Assembly (NCBI GenBank): GCA_905339235.1 | Contig: CAJPFG010000017.1 | Coordinates: 1-64,000, forward strand | Reading direction: 5' to 3' | DNA length: 64,000 bases | Origin: Phycisphaerales bacterium | GTDB lineage: Bacteria; Planctomycetota; Phycisphaerae; Phycisphaerales; UBA1924 | Shown here: one piece after another, positions 18,601 to 25,436 of the stretch | Position numbering within the stretch: position 1 is the stretch's first letter | Layout of the letters: each line of letters opens with the position of its first letter | Made by a program: the position numbers and the translations under genes | Notes under the pieces: model-generated | What the model was told of the DNA's origin: nothing | The model's database searches: none | Seen by the model: only the letters and a program-made list of their open reading frames with translations

Positions 18601-19115
18601 CTAACCACGTCCGCCATCGTGAATACTTAGCGGCACTGGGCAGATGGCTGTCGAGGGATCCCTCGGGGGACCGCGGAGTGATGGCTTTCTATGAGGCGCT
18701 CTATTCCAATCCCGTCAACTACCGAGATCCCTCGGGCGAAGTCCCGCTTCCCTGCATCGTGAATAGTCGCGCTACATGCTCAACGGGTGCCTGTTCCATG
18801 AAACTGTCTTGGTCCTCCAATGTTCAGTGCTGGGCTAACCCAACCCCTCCACCGAGGCCCTTCTGCCCCGGCTTGTTGGCAACGGTCCCGGCAAATGCGC
18901 CATGCCCAAATGGGGCTCCGTGCACGAATCTAGTACCCGTTCGAGGCTCGACGGGCCCGATCGCAATGAGCGTGACGTTTACGGTCTGGATGGTAGGCGG
19001 CACCCCTTGCACATATACTTACACCTGCCAGTCGGTGTTCTTTGTGTACGCATACGATGTTGGTACCTGTGGCATCCCGCCCAGCGGTATTCCACTTTCT
19101 CGTTTGCCAGATTAG
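12663..19115 (+). CDS. Giant secreted RHS-repeat protein with dockerin-like insert and Cys-rich tip
   Basis: 2150 aa. A signal peptide (ILPSTLALFACAAASAQ) is followed by an N-terminal YD/RHS entry domain and a long series of YD repeats (YDxxGR, YDDRGR, YDSAGR) that in this family build a cocoon-like shell. Near residue 1890, inside the shell's end, lies LGDINRDGIVNASD with a second loop DFDQSGNLDGYDLD, two EF-hand/dockerin-like calcium loops. The RHS core closes with LGRWLSRDPSGD and YRDPSGE near residue 2026. The last ~124 residues form a tip with ten cysteines and a hydrophobic stretch, unlike the shell in composition and lower in GC. In RHS proteins the tip is usually the toxin or effector; here it is unrecognised. 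The start at 12663 gives the signal peptide. Confidence 0.9.
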   Translation: MKLHVSHRGFSILPSTLALFACAAASAQTQILQIHGDSLTNFLPTSATSIQDIRPMDTGQQRGVNLDGSGRLPSPLGWSIEGNPFASPTGGSMMGGVRFETGTYSPTEVDLALPAPGFRWVVGRTYNSHQQDSSATHRDSNGVQGRNWSQTSMPEIVLYDDNDDTKDMVAIVYGADRYIEFVRTGEGSSRFKGKNGAAGIIEYAANGASEPETYTYIDQRGVKVVFLGFDGDAGSATGQFWKMTDPAGNCAYVGSSTLSSSTATTGYSSGRITTVYDSASRRYCYSYTQIDSVYRLTQVLAETDAGGGWGDCGTETMVGKVEYFYNQTGDNSYGDNGCLKYVKVTTPLTDSGITLVRRQAYQYWKGAFNSSTNPGHPYGIKYVIDSEGYRQADYAGDSTLDDDPATLDMSTSGNKTYASLYVEYDSGHQVNKLWTSGQCGCGGGSLNGEHTVVYTDYGSLGTYTSNSTYDASWARRAAVSNTVTGNSFSYYYDEVGDGLSTVFTEDPPDASPTTKQPTQVTRDATALVSEIASPSRNLSYTHSTSSIVAKADANDPGILRTASNVASGDAKYFTEALTIQEKVGGSSNFVNRTTFSTRLLEPTSGIGVARPMIGSTLVFHTATTTGTDSTKYHATSYSYDWWSGTNTSVLYITPKKITVTQPAVTTDNNGSGSANSTKTYLRQDGTTAFTEDADGSFTYTQFTNGQLVKRIVDCQTNHGSDFASGDDPNTDFGITENGNGLRLITTYAYDAQGRLDTTTSTDGRIAKMYYTRTADGQMVTVAIPRFTAGSPNTSYGPATISVSNLAGRGVFSGTIAYSSGSTTSAFTGMFDETDANAFTGVDVGTLFGVSTTIYDESGTRQSASRQYHLVPGSGTGSVGTNYDQTDLAYDSAGRQYKTTAPDGTINKTEYDDRGRPSARWIGTVDGGGSDNMVKTETLEYDGGATHGRADNLLTKRTLDADGDWDNTGTGGHAPDDRRITEYAYDYRNQLALATNPSGPHILVKRDNPGRVIATGMYTTAPSWSADPTATTSSNRCALSETCYDELGRAWKTIRWEITQANGNKGSSITSKTWFDADGRVIKQIGEGSYTKTIYDRIGRAVRTFNAIDDAYESTYAAADDVTGDKIAEETIVNYGNTDTTLTGKVMMTATIQRWHDDSSGTGDLDSNADADDNKLTETNVSGRMSITVSWADELGRTTNTAAYGTSGMTGSGSSNFDLKPSGSWLTVPSRSDTVLVTTTTYNDNGTVLEVSDPNSLETRWAYDDSGRKVTEIRNYVNGTPSSATGDDDVFTRFIYDDGHMTQMWTDEDGDGVQDATDEITTYTYGVTKGASFPNSQIAHGSLLQKVTYPADHPSAPARVDYVTYAYNALGQQIWVNDQTGGEIKTVYDTSGRVTDKCATTVGSGHDTSVRRIHTAYLSRGLVDTVTQYDDPDPGEGTALDQVGNTWDGWANLTKFEQDVDGVIAAGGRAAFSVQHAWEYFSGTDGSTYLGAPTLRRTSTTLPAGTWGTITYDYGSAGSINACLSRVAGLKDGGTTRVSYGYLGTATLVNTTYDLGTPELNFGMYNPSGTPRDYAYMDRFGRVTRSKWASGTFTPHDVTLAYDRDSNIVSADDAVFINSSVKSVQDAIYTMDSLNRLTNARTGHIASGAISTGDRKGEELWTSLDQVGNMLRYKWDRNGDGDYADSNELDDTRTFNLSNELLTRDTDTNASVNYTLTHNARGDITDDGKDYTLKYDQYGRLKEVRNRSNSALVEEFRYNGLGFLISYRGDTTNVGASAGPDGQVTADDPTFYIAYDERWRPVGVVRASDAYFKRSTMHNAAGLRGLGGSSYIDSVVLRDRDANTNPWAAADSTMEERRYLLQNWRADAICVTDTDGLPLEWVSYTAYGLPFNTALGDINRDGIVNASDTTELESMVNGNGSFGGYEDFDQSGNLDGYDLDSHSSYVSGYSDGTTGWGVQSRPGVDNRFGYTGYWWDAGIGANHVRHREYLAALGRWLSRDPSGDRGVMAFYEALYSNPVNYRDPSGEVPLPCIVNSRATCSTGACSMKLSWSSNVQCWANPTPPPRPFCPGLLATVPANAPCPNGAPCTNLVPVRGSTGPIAMSVTFTVWMVGGTPCTYTYTCQSVFFVYAYDVGTCGIPPSGIPLSRLPD

Positions 19116-19131
19116 CATCCAACTGACAGGA

Positions 19132-19857
19132 ATGAGCCACGACAGGAACTCCATTACCGCTCGCAAGTGGATGCAAGGTGTCTTGCGACTTGATGCCCTT
19201 CGTCTTGGTATACTATTTGTAATGATTATCGTTGTGATATCAATGTCCGAACTTTCAGTTTGGAGATACCTTTATCACATACTCCCGTTTCCGCGACCAT
19301 CGAGTTCACAAGTAACTAGTTTTCCTCTTTATATCGATGACAATGGAAGTCTTACGTATGATATTAACGATACGCTTGCCGGTATGGTCACATGCAAGAC
19401 TGAGTACTCATGGATTGGCCCTTGGAATAAACCAGTGGAGGAGCGGACTGTTGTAGTCATTTCGAGGATCGACAATCTGGATACAGGCTGCTCCTATGCA
19501 ATGCTGGAAGAATGGCTCGGGAGCAACGGAGTTCCTGCCGGTTCACTCTTGCAAAGAGGTGAGAGGGGCTCCGATCAACGGCCTTCGATGGTAGCTCTGG
19601 GTTTGCGCGATCGGACATATGAATATAACCTAGCATATGATATACTCGATACATGGCCAGTCGCTGGCTTGTCGACGTTATTGGTACTAATGGCGTGCGT
19701 CGGCGTGTTGGTGTTTCCCAGAAGTCTCATGGTTCGAATGCGAGCCGCTCGCGGCCGCTGTCCTCGGTGCGGCTACCCTATCATGTCGCGATGTGCGGAG
19801 TGCGGTCTAGTAATGGACATGGAACGGCGCCGGAGAATCGAGCCCCGTCGCCTATAA
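19132..19857 (+). CDS. Membrane protein with C-terminal zinc ribbon, possible RHS partner
   Basis: 241 aa. Two predicted membrane helices (ILFVMIIVVISMSELSVW near residue 25; LSTLLVLMACVGVLVFP near 190) enclose a non-cytoplasmic domain of ~130 residues, and the cytoplasmic tail carries a zinc ribbon CPRCGYP...CAECG. This tail type is frequent in planctomycete membrane proteins. The gene starts 16 bp after the RHS stop and shares the lower GC content of the RHS tip, so it could be the cognate immunity protein; equally it could be an unrelated transplanted gene. Function is otherwise unknown. Confidence 0.72.
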   Translation: MSHDRNSITARKWMQGVLRLDALRLGILFVMIIVVISMSELSVWRYLYHILPFPRPSSSQVTSFPLYIDDNGSLTYDINDTLAGMVTCKTEYSWIGPWNKPVEERTVVVISRIDNLDTGCSYAMLEEWLGSNGVPAGSLLQRGERGSDQRPSMVALGLRDRTYEYNLAYDILDTWPVAGLSTLLVLMACVGVLVFPRSLMVRMRAARGRCPRCGYPIMSRCAECGLVMDMERRRRIEPRRL

Positions 19858-19911
19858 TCGGCAGGTTTCCCGGCTTCCCGCGCGAGATCGTCAATCGCTC
19901 GCGGCCATGAA

Positions 19912-20619
19912 TCACGGCTTCCAAGTCCAGTTTGAGCGGTGCAACCGCAGTGAGTCACCCTCGAACATCCAAGATTGCTGCTCCCACATGAGGCGCCGCG
20001 GCTCGCCGCCGTACTTCGTGTCGTTCGTCAGCCGGTCGAACACCTGCCCCGTAATCCAGGCGGTGGACGCTGCCTCCCGGAGCCCGGAGAGTTTCGCGGC
20101 CACATTTGCGGCGCGACCTACCCACACGAGGTCGTTGTAGTTCCGGATGCCGGTCTTGGCAACCAGGATCGGACTCGCGTCGATTCCAACCGCGTGCCCA
20201 ACGGAAAAGTCCGGGGGCAGTCCATGCTGCCGCTTGAGGCTCGGCGTGATCACTTCGCGAACAACCCAGTTGATCTGCAAGCCGCACATGGCGGCTCGTA
20301 ATTCCTTGCCGTCGCCCAGGAAGGCCGCCATGACGCGGTCGCCATCAAATGCTGTCACCTCTCCGCCGCGCTCCCGAATCACGCGGCAGCACCCGTGGAG
20401 GAAGCACTTGTAAACATGCGCCGCCGCAGTATCGCTCAAGCGCTTCACCAGCGAGCTCGACCCGGCCATGTCGGCGTACAGGATAACGGCGTCGAACCGT
20501 ACCCCTCCGCCGCGCAGGGCGATGTTCTCGGTATCAGGGACAACCCGCCCCGAACGGACATCCCACGGCGTTCTGAGCACATCGTTCAGTTCCGCCTGTA
20601 TCTGGTCTGCTATGCCCAT
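19912..20619 (-). CDS. pycC: Pycsar nucleotide cyclase PycC (class III cyclase)
   Basis: 235 aa, a stand-alone class III cyclase catalytic domain. Metal-binding Asp50 lies in AVILYADMAGSSS and the second acidic site in TAFDGDRVMAAF; Asn172 (VGRAANVAAKL) fits the transition-state position. Pycsar cyclases make cCMP or cUMP on phage infection and activate a linked effector. The effector gene lies immediately upstream in the same operon (3-bp gap) and is of the PycTM type, which is why the Pycsar label is preferred over ordinary adenylate cyclase signalling. Which pyrimidine nucleotide is used cannot be read from the sequence with confidence. Confidence 0.85.
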   Translation of the reverse strand: MGIADQIQAELNDVLRTPWDVRSGRVVPDTENIALRGGGVRFDAVILYADMAGSSSLVKRLSDTAAAHVYKCFLHGCCRVIRERGGEVTAFDGDRVMAAFLGDGKELRAAMCGLQINWVVREVITPSLKRQHGLPPDFSVGHAVGIDASPILVAKTGIRNYNDLVWVGRAANVAAKLSGLREAASTAWITGQVFDRLTNDTKYGGEPRRLMWEQQSWMFEGDSLRLHRSNWTWKP

Positions 20620-20622
20620 GCC

Positions 20623-21171
20623 TCACCTCTGAAACAGGAAGATGACCCCAGCCACCCATGGCGCCAGCCCCAGGAACAGCCAGCGCAGCGAATGCTGGAT
20701 GAAGCGATACTTGAACCACGCGATCTGCGCGTTGCGATGGACCTGTCGGAGCATGTCCTCCAAATACTCAGGCTGCGTGCGGCCGCAAGCACCCTTCATG
20801 AACTCGTTGATCGGGAGCCGCTGGATTCCTCCGAAGTAGACCAGCGACTTGCCGGGGCCATCGGTGTGCGGAAACGTCGCAACGGCGCAAAGCACCAGGC
20901 TCACCGCCGGGCACAGTACGGCGACCGAGGCGCAGAGCATCGTCCACTCCGTCCACTGTGACAGGGCAGGCGCCATCGCCATGGCCACCCCGAGCATCCC
21001 GGTGTTGATGGCCAAGACGATTGGAGTCTTTGCGTCGATCGCGCGGACCATATCGAGCAACCGGTCGAGCGTGGCTTCGGCAATCCGAATCTGCTCGTCC
21101 GGAGGCATCGGGCCGGTCGGGATGACTCCGGAAGAGTCCAAACTCGGCGGCTGCGCGGATGGATCGCTCAT
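20623..21171 (-). CDS. pycTM: Pycsar effector PycTM-like membrane protein
   Basis: 182 aa. A helical N-terminal part (IRIAEATLDRLLDMVRAIDAK) precedes two closely spaced membrane helices (TPIVLAINTGMLGVAMAMA; TMLCASVAVLCPAVSLVLCA), a soluble segment with VYFGGIQRLP and a conserved helix (QVHRNAQIAWFKYRFIQHS), and a C-terminal helix (LGLAPWVAGVIFLF). This layout is that of the Pycsar effector domain family, in which cyclic pyrimidine binding makes the protein damage the inner membrane. It is transcribed first, with pycC 3 bp downstream. The start at 21171 has only a weak upstream ribosome-binding site. Confidence 0.8.
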   Translation of the reverse strand: MSDPSAQPPSLDSSGVIPTGPMPPDEQIRIAEATLDRLLDMVRAIDAKTPIVLAINTGMLGVAMAMAPALSQWTEWTMLCASVAVLCPAVSLVLCAVATFPHTDGPGKSLVYFGGIQRLPINEFMKGACGRTQPEYLEDMLRQVHRNAQIAWFKYRFIQHSLRWLFLGLAPWVAGVIFLFQR

Positions 21172-21319
21172 CGTCGCCAGTTTATCCGCTCAGGAGGAGG
21201 TTGGCAGCACCCTTCACAGTCCGCGCCGACGCACAGAGTCGTGGGGCGACAGACGTTGTCGTGCTGCGGGGGTTACGGTCCTGGGGATGAGAGTGGCGAT
21301 AATGCCTCCCCGCGCAACG

Positions 21320-21328
21320 TTTATATAG
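21320..21328 (+). promoter_or_regulatory. TATA-like box 21 nt before ATG 21350
   Basis: TTTATATAG preceded by CGCGCAACG; almost the same 17 bases occur before the start at 25711 (CGCGCAACC then TTTATATAG). The spacing to the ATG follows the rule seen throughout 21-45 kb. What it transcribes is unclear. Confidence 0.5.
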
Positions 21329-21556
21329 AGGCAGCGCTTCATTTGGCCTATGCCAGTCATGAAACTGTCGCTACTCCGCCTCTCCTGGCAGATGCCGTGG
21401 ACAGCATCGCCCATGGGCAAGGCGGCCACGTGGTCCTCGGGCACAGTTCGATCCCGCTCGCACGATCCTCCGGCACGTTGCCGCCGTGCCGCTCAGATCC
21501 AGGCTCAACCAGATGGATCCCCACGGAGCGAGGAACTGATACCCACGTGCCTCTCT

Positions 21557-21609
21557 ATTGAACAAAACGGCTCCAGTGCCGTCGGGGCCATTGACCCTTT
21601 TTGTTCAAT
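21557..21609. repeat. Inverted repeat with 11-bp arms upstream of the integrase
   Basis: ATTGAACAAAA at 21557-21567 and its exact complement TTTTGTTCAAT at 21599-21609, 31 bp apart, with a smaller palindromic CGGC...GCCG at 21568-21581 in between. The second arm ends 26 bp before the integrase promoter box. It may be a recombination core, an arm-type binding site for the integrase, or an operator. Confidence 0.55.
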
Positions 21610-21634
21610 GCCGCGGGAGCACGACGGGCGACAG

Positions 21635-21643
21635 TTTATGAAC
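21635..21643 (+). promoter_or_regulatory. TATA-like promoter of the integrase
   Basis: TTTATGAAC exactly 20 nt before the ATG at 21664. No Shine-Dalgarno sequence lies between, so a leaderless or very short-leader transcript is likely. Confidence 0.6.
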
Positions 21644-21663
21644 CGGGGGTACGTTTCGAGACC

Positions 21664-22860
21664 ATGACCTGGAAGGCACAGTACGAGCGGCTCAAGGTGG
21701 CGTTTCTCGCGGACCGGTCCATCTGCCCGGAGAACCAGGCACTGTTCACCGAGTTTTTTTCGTTTCAGGAGTACAAACTCAAACGGCAGAATGGACTGCC
21801 GGACCTCGACGAGGGGTGCTGCAAGACCCTGTACGGGTACATCATGCGGTTCCGAAACGTCAACGCCTGGTTCGAGAACAAGCCGTGGAAGGAACTGACT
21901 CGGGAGGACATCAAGCGCGTCTACGACGGTCTGGAGGACGGCACAATCCGAACGCAGCGCGGCGAGCCGTTCCGCGGCCGCGTCGGGTACTACAACAAGA
22001 TCTTCAAGAGCAAACCCTTCAAGCTGGCTGGCAAGGATGAACTGGCCAGGGAGGTGATCGAGTTTTCCAACGCGACCAAGCGGCCGGTCTGTTTCGTGCC
22101 CGAGGAGACGTTCAGGAGGCTTGTGCGGGTCGTCGCCAACCCGCGCCATCTCTTCCTGCTGTGGCTGGCGTGGGATATCGGCGAGAATATCGACACCCTC
22201 CTCAAACTCACGCGCCGGAACCTCGTGGCTCAGATCAACCGCCACTCGAGCGAGCGCGAATACCTCGTGCACCTGCCGGCGTCCAAACTGAAGCGGAGCC
22301 GCCAGACGCGGGGAGAGGTGACTCTCTACCCCGAGACGGCTCAGTTCGCCGATCTGGTGCTGCCAGGTCTGGAGCTCGACGACTTGATCTTCCCCTTCGG
22401 GTACCGCCAGGCGTACAAGGTGCTCGAGGCCGCGGTCGAGAAGACCTCCGCCACAACGCTTCCGAACAACGAGCCGGTGCGCTGGAAGGACCTCAGGTCG
22501 GGGATGGCGTGCCACTTGCTGCGAATGGGTTGGACCCGGGACGAGGTGAACGCCAGGCTTGGACACACTCCCCACTCTGATGCCCTGGACGCCTACATCA
22601 ACTTCTTGGCGCTCGACCGCGAGAAGCCCAAGCAGCGCCTCACCGCCACGGTCCAGGAATCGCTCCGAAATGAGCGTGACGAATCTCGTTCGGCGGCCCA
22701 GTTGCTTGGCGACCGTCTGCGCAGAGAGCAGGAGACGTCGCAGGCACTCAAGGCCGAGTTGCTACGGACGCGAGAGGACATCGAATGGTTGCGTGGTCAG
22801 GTGGTGCTGCTACTGGAGTCGGTACCTGTCGCCTCGGGAGCACGTCGGTCGAGTGCTTAA
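21664..22860 (+). CDS. Divergent tyrosine recombinase / integrase
   Basis: 398 aa. The C-terminal half has the fold of a tyrosine recombinase: LLWLAWDIGENIDTLLKLTR, a basic beta-hairpin (PASKLKRSRQTRGEVTLY), WKDLRSGMACHLL, LGHTPHSDALDAYI with the candidate catalytic Tyr. The first arginine of the R-K-HxxR-H-Y set (normally TGLR) aligns with Asn or Glu, and the HxxR box reads KDLR, so the active site is non-canonical, as in some archaeal-type integrases. A coiled coil of ~60 residues ends the protein. A TTG at 21601 could extend it by 21 residues; the ATG at 21664 is preferred because a TATA-like box lies exactly 20 nt before it. Confidence 0.78.
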   Translation: MTWKAQYERLKVAFLADRSICPENQALFTEFFSFQEYKLKRQNGLPDLDEGCCKTLYGYIMRFRNVNAWFENKPWKELTREDIKRVYDGLEDGTIRTQRGEPFRGRVGYYNKIFKSKPFKLAGKDELAREVIEFSNATKRPVCFVPEETFRRLVRVVANPRHLFLLWLAWDIGENIDTLLKLTRRNLVAQINRHSSEREYLVHLPASKLKRSRQTRGEVTLYPETAQFADLVLPGLELDDLIFPFGYRQAYKVLEAAVEKTSATTLPNNEPVRWKDLRSGMACHLLRMGWTRDEVNARLGHTPHSDALDAYINFLALDREKPKQRLTATVQESLRNERDESRSAAQLLGDRLRREQETSQALKAELLRTREDIEWLRGQVVLLLESVPVASGARRSSA

Positions 22861-22864
22861 GTAG
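22856..22864 (+). promoter_or_regulatory. TATA-like promoter of the small gene at 22885
   Basis: CTTAAGTAG preceded by GTCGAGTG, 20 nt before the ATG at 22885. The box contains the stop codon of the integrase gene. The form resembles archaeal BRE/TATA elements. Confidence 0.5.
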
Positions 22865-22884
22865 ATGGAATACCATGTCGACCG

Positions 22885-23067
22885 ATGAGCGACCGCGTCC
22901 ACGAGGCGGCACAGAGTATCCCGAGCACAGGCTCGCTAGAACTCTCCAAGCCGAGCGACCCTACTCCACTTCCCGAATCTCTCATGTCTGTGGTGCGTGC
23001 ACTTGCTGCTCGACTTGATGGCATGCGCGAGCGACTCGACGACTTGATGCAAGCGCACGAAAGCTGA
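22885..23067 (+). CDS. Small protein, unknown function
   Basis: 60 aa. The N-terminal half is polar and Ser/Pro-rich; the C-terminal half is an amphipathic helix (LMSVVRALAARLDGMRERLDDLM) that could mediate oligomerisation. It starts 24 bp after the integrase stop and has its own TATA-like box 20 nt before the ATG, which is the main reason to accept it as a gene. It could be an excisionase-like or regulatory partner of the integrase, but no DNA-binding motif is visible. Confidence 0.5.
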   Translation: MSDRVHEAAQSIPSTGSLELSKPSDPTPLPESLMSVVRALAARLDGMRERLDDLMQAHES

Positions 23068-23189
23068 CGATCCGGGGCGGCCCGGACTGCAGACTTGCCA
23101 AGACCGTCGCGAGATGAACCCCGTCAGTTCCATGTCGTTCCTCGCCGCCATGGTTGACTCCAGCCCGACGAAGGCAGCCCAATCAAGGC

Positions 23190-24269
23190 TCAGTGCTTTG
23201 AATCTGGTAGCTCTGCTGCGCCTTTGGAATTCGGGGGAGCATTGGCAGTTTCGTGCGGTTGACTGCCGTCTTTTCCGGACACGAGTTGGTCTTGGTCAGT
23301 ATTTGGAAGCTCTCGATAGGCCTTGGAGTGCTCAGCCAGCCACTCGGGATCGATCCCACATCGTTGCACGTTCAGCCATCGGTCCACGTCTTCCCGGCAG
23401 TAGTCGGGCTTGCTCCGCTTTGCTTCCAGAATGAATTCGTCCAAGTACGCGAACGGACCAGTACCGCTCTCCCAGAGTTGCTCGAATCGGATCGCGAGTG
23501 CTCCACCGAGCATGACGCTGTCGAGCACGAAGCTCCTGGTGGATGGCTGTTCTGAAATGGGTTCCTCTGACATTCCCTCCGTCGCCAAGTCGGGCTCGCC
23601 GTCAGCGATTCCCAGAATTGAACGCTCTGAGTCAACGACCACAAACCGGAGTCTTGACATGCAAAGAGCGGCGGACATCCTTACGTCGATGTGCCGTGCC
23701 TTACAAAGCAACTCAAGCGTGCCGGGCAACGCGGCCGGACGCCTCGCAACGACGCCACGGTGCACATATGGATCCTTCGCTTGCTTCATCTTCCCAACGC
23801 GATAAAGCACTGCATTCAGTACTTCGCGCTGAGAAGCCGATCGATAGCTCGCCTCCATGGATGCGGTTGTGAACAGCACTGATTTCTTGGCCGTGCGAAT
23901 GCCTAGCGCGATGCTACTGAGGTAGTTCGCTCGCCCCATCCAGGCCTGGAATCCAACCAGTGCCCGCTGCGTGTCCTTGATCCTCGCAATTTCGAGTTGG
24001 CGCTCTTTTGCCTCGACGTGCATTCGCCTTAGCACGTAGAACTCAATCGCGAGCACGGAGAATGGAACCGCCAAATGGAGCAAATCCTCGACAAACCCAA
24101 CGCAAAGGATCATCTCCCAGAATGGCTGGTCGGCGCTGAAGTGATCGTGATAGACAAACAGATACGACCCGGCCCAGACCAACGTGAGCAGGAGCAATGG
24201 CCACTGCAGCCATCGTGTCGAAGAAGTTGGCTTCGGCTCCTGCCCCGTAGAGTCGGTCTCCGCATTCAT
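23190..24269 (-). CDS. Membrane protein with PLD-like domain lacking the HKD motif
   Basis: 359 aa. Two N-terminal membrane helices (WPLLLLTLVWAGSYLFVYH; LLHLAVPFSVLAIEFYVL) are followed by a cytoplasmic helix and a domain resembling the phospholipase D fold (ALGIRTAKKSVLFTTASME; IDVRMSAALCMSRLRFVVVD; ALAIRFEQLWESG). The HxKxxxxD catalytic motif was not found, so it is probably a non-enzymatic or TrmB-like sensor domain. Last gene of a minus-strand operon with the NTF2-like gene (one base between stop and start) and the methyltransferase. Function is unknown. Confidence 0.65.
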   Translation of the reverse strand: MNAETDSTGQEPKPTSSTRWLQWPLLLLTLVWAGSYLFVYHDHFSADQPFWEMILCVGFVEDLLHLAVPFSVLAIEFYVLRRMHVEAKERQLEIARIKDTQRALVGFQAWMGRANYLSSIALGIRTAKKSVLFTTASMEASYRSASQREVLNAVLYRVGKMKQAKDPYVHRGVVARRPAALPGTLELLCKARHIDVRMSAALCMSRLRFVVVDSERSILGIADGEPDLATEGMSEEPISEQPSTRSFVLDSVMLGGALAIRFEQLWESGTGPFAYLDEFILEAKRSKPDYCREDVDRWLNVQRCGIDPEWLAEHSKAYRELPNTDQDQLVSGKDGSQPHETANAPPNSKGAAELPDSKH

Positions 24270-24270
24270 C

Positions 24271-24651
24271 TCATGATGTTAGGATGCGCCGATAGCTTTC
24301 AACCAGGCGGCGAATGCGACCACCCTCAGTTTCCAGTACCAGCAGGCCGCGTAGCGTGATCCACAAGTTCAAATCCGTGCGGAAGAACCTCGCTCCCCAG
24401 ACGGCGGTGACAAGTGGCCCGGCAGACCTAGTCCACAGCAACTCCCATTCGACATCCCGTTGGACCTTCGCATTTCGGCGCCAGTAGGCCAAGATTTCCC
24501 CTAGCCCGACCAGCGTTCTTCGCCCCACGATAACGTATTCCGCATCGGAATGGAAGATCGCCGCCAACCCCTCTAGATCATGGGAAACCCAGGTCCGAAA
24601 GTAGGCATCGAGGATCGAAGGTGAGTCGTTGTTGCCAGGGCCGCTGGTCAT
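24271..24651 (-). CDS. SnoaL/NTF2-like fold protein
   Basis: 126 aa. The sequence ILDAYFRTWVSHDLEGLAAI and DAEYVIVGRRTLVGLGEILAYW is typical of the SnoaL/NTF2-like cone fold used by small isomerases, hydratases and ligand-binding proteins. Further strands (VEWELLWTRSAG; LWITLRGLLVLETEGGRI) complete the fold. The ATG overlaps the stop of the upstream methyltransferase gene by four bases, so both are probably co-translated. The substrate is unknown. Confidence 0.7.
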   Translation of the reverse strand: MTSGPGNNDSPSILDAYFRTWVSHDLEGLAAIFHSDAEYVIVGRRTLVGLGEILAYWRRNAKVQRDVEWELLWTRSAGPLVTAVWGARFFRTDLNLWITLRGLLVLETEGGRIRRLVESYRRILTS

Positions 24652-25436
24652 GCAGGCACGTGGAATCGATCCCGCTTTGTCGATTTGGGGAGAGTCCTCA
24701 AACCGATGGACTCCAAGAAGTGAACATCCAGCCCTTCGGGGGGGTACTGGAAGGCCTGGGGAGTCCCCTGCAATCGGGAGTACCGCGTACCCGTCCCCGC
24801 CTCACCCCTATCAATGACGATCACTTGCGTGCCTGCACGAGCTCTCGCTTCCAAGGCCGCTTGCAGCACCCTGCGCTTTCTAGGGGCCAACTCGACGAGC
24901 AAGTAGCTCACAACGATCAGGTCCCAAGATCCCTTCGTTTGCTCTAGAAAGGTCACTGCGTCCGAAAGAATCGTTTCAACTCGCACCTTGTGCCCGTGCT
25001 CCGAAAGCAGTGGCGCGGCTAGATTGTTGAGCAGCTCCAACTGCTGTGTAACCACGTCCACGCCAGCCAAATGCAGATTCGTCCCTGGCTCGGACCCTGA
25101 GCGGAGGGTGTCCGACGCAGCAAACAGTGCGGGGCCAGCACCGCAGCCAAGGTCGAGAACGCGGATAGGACGGGAGAGCGACGGCCTGTAGAGCCTCAGG
25201 ATGGCCTGTTGAGCCTTCGCAAAATTGGCTGCAAAGTACAGGTATGCAAACGCTTCGGCATCGCGCACATAGTCCACGTGCCCGACGGATTCAACGATAG
25301 CACGAACCGCCCGAGCTCGTTCATCTGAGAGCCTGCCCCCCCTGCGAGCGTTTTCAAGGGCGGTGCTGAGCGAAGCTGACAGCCAACTGGGCATGCTCAA
25401 TCGCCGTGAATGCGTAGGCAGTGAAGCAACTGTCAT
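24648..25436 (-). CDS. Class I SAM-dependent methyltransferase
   Basis: 262 aa. The SAM-binding loop is visible as IRVLDLGCGAGPALFAA (~residues 90-106), followed by an acidic strand end (LHLAGVDVVTQQLELL) and a later motif (WDLIVVSYLLVELAP). The helical N-terminal part and the overall pattern recall the Rsm22-like ribosomal small-subunit methyltransferase family, but the match is loose and no specific target is claimed. Its start overlaps the stop of the small upstream frame (25433-25711) and its end overlaps the NTF2-like gene, in one coupled operon. Confidence 0.75.
   Translation of the reverse strand: MTVASLPTHSRRLSMPSWLSASLSTALENARRGGRLSDERARAVRAIVESVGHVDYVRDAEAFAYLYFAANFAKAQQAILRLYRPSLSRPIRVLDLGCGAGPALFAASDTLRSGSEPGTNLHLAGVDVVTQQLELLNNLAAPLLSEHGHKVRVETILSDAVTFLEQTKGSWDLIVVSYLLVELAPRKRRVLQAALEARARAGTQVIVIDRGEAGTGTRYSRLQGTPQAFQYPPEGLDVHFLESIGLRTLPKSTKRDRFHVPA

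Larger units (their letters stand above)
21172..21663. other. Intergenic region between Pycsar and integrase
   Basis: About 490 bp. It contains a TATA-like box at 21320-21328 placed 21 nt before an ATG at 21350; the reading frame from that ATG (to 21667) encodes a protein of unconvincing composition, so either a small gene or an RNA may start here. It also contains the 11-bp inverted repeat at 21557-21609 and the integrase promoter at 21635. No other gene was recognised. Confidence 0.55.
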
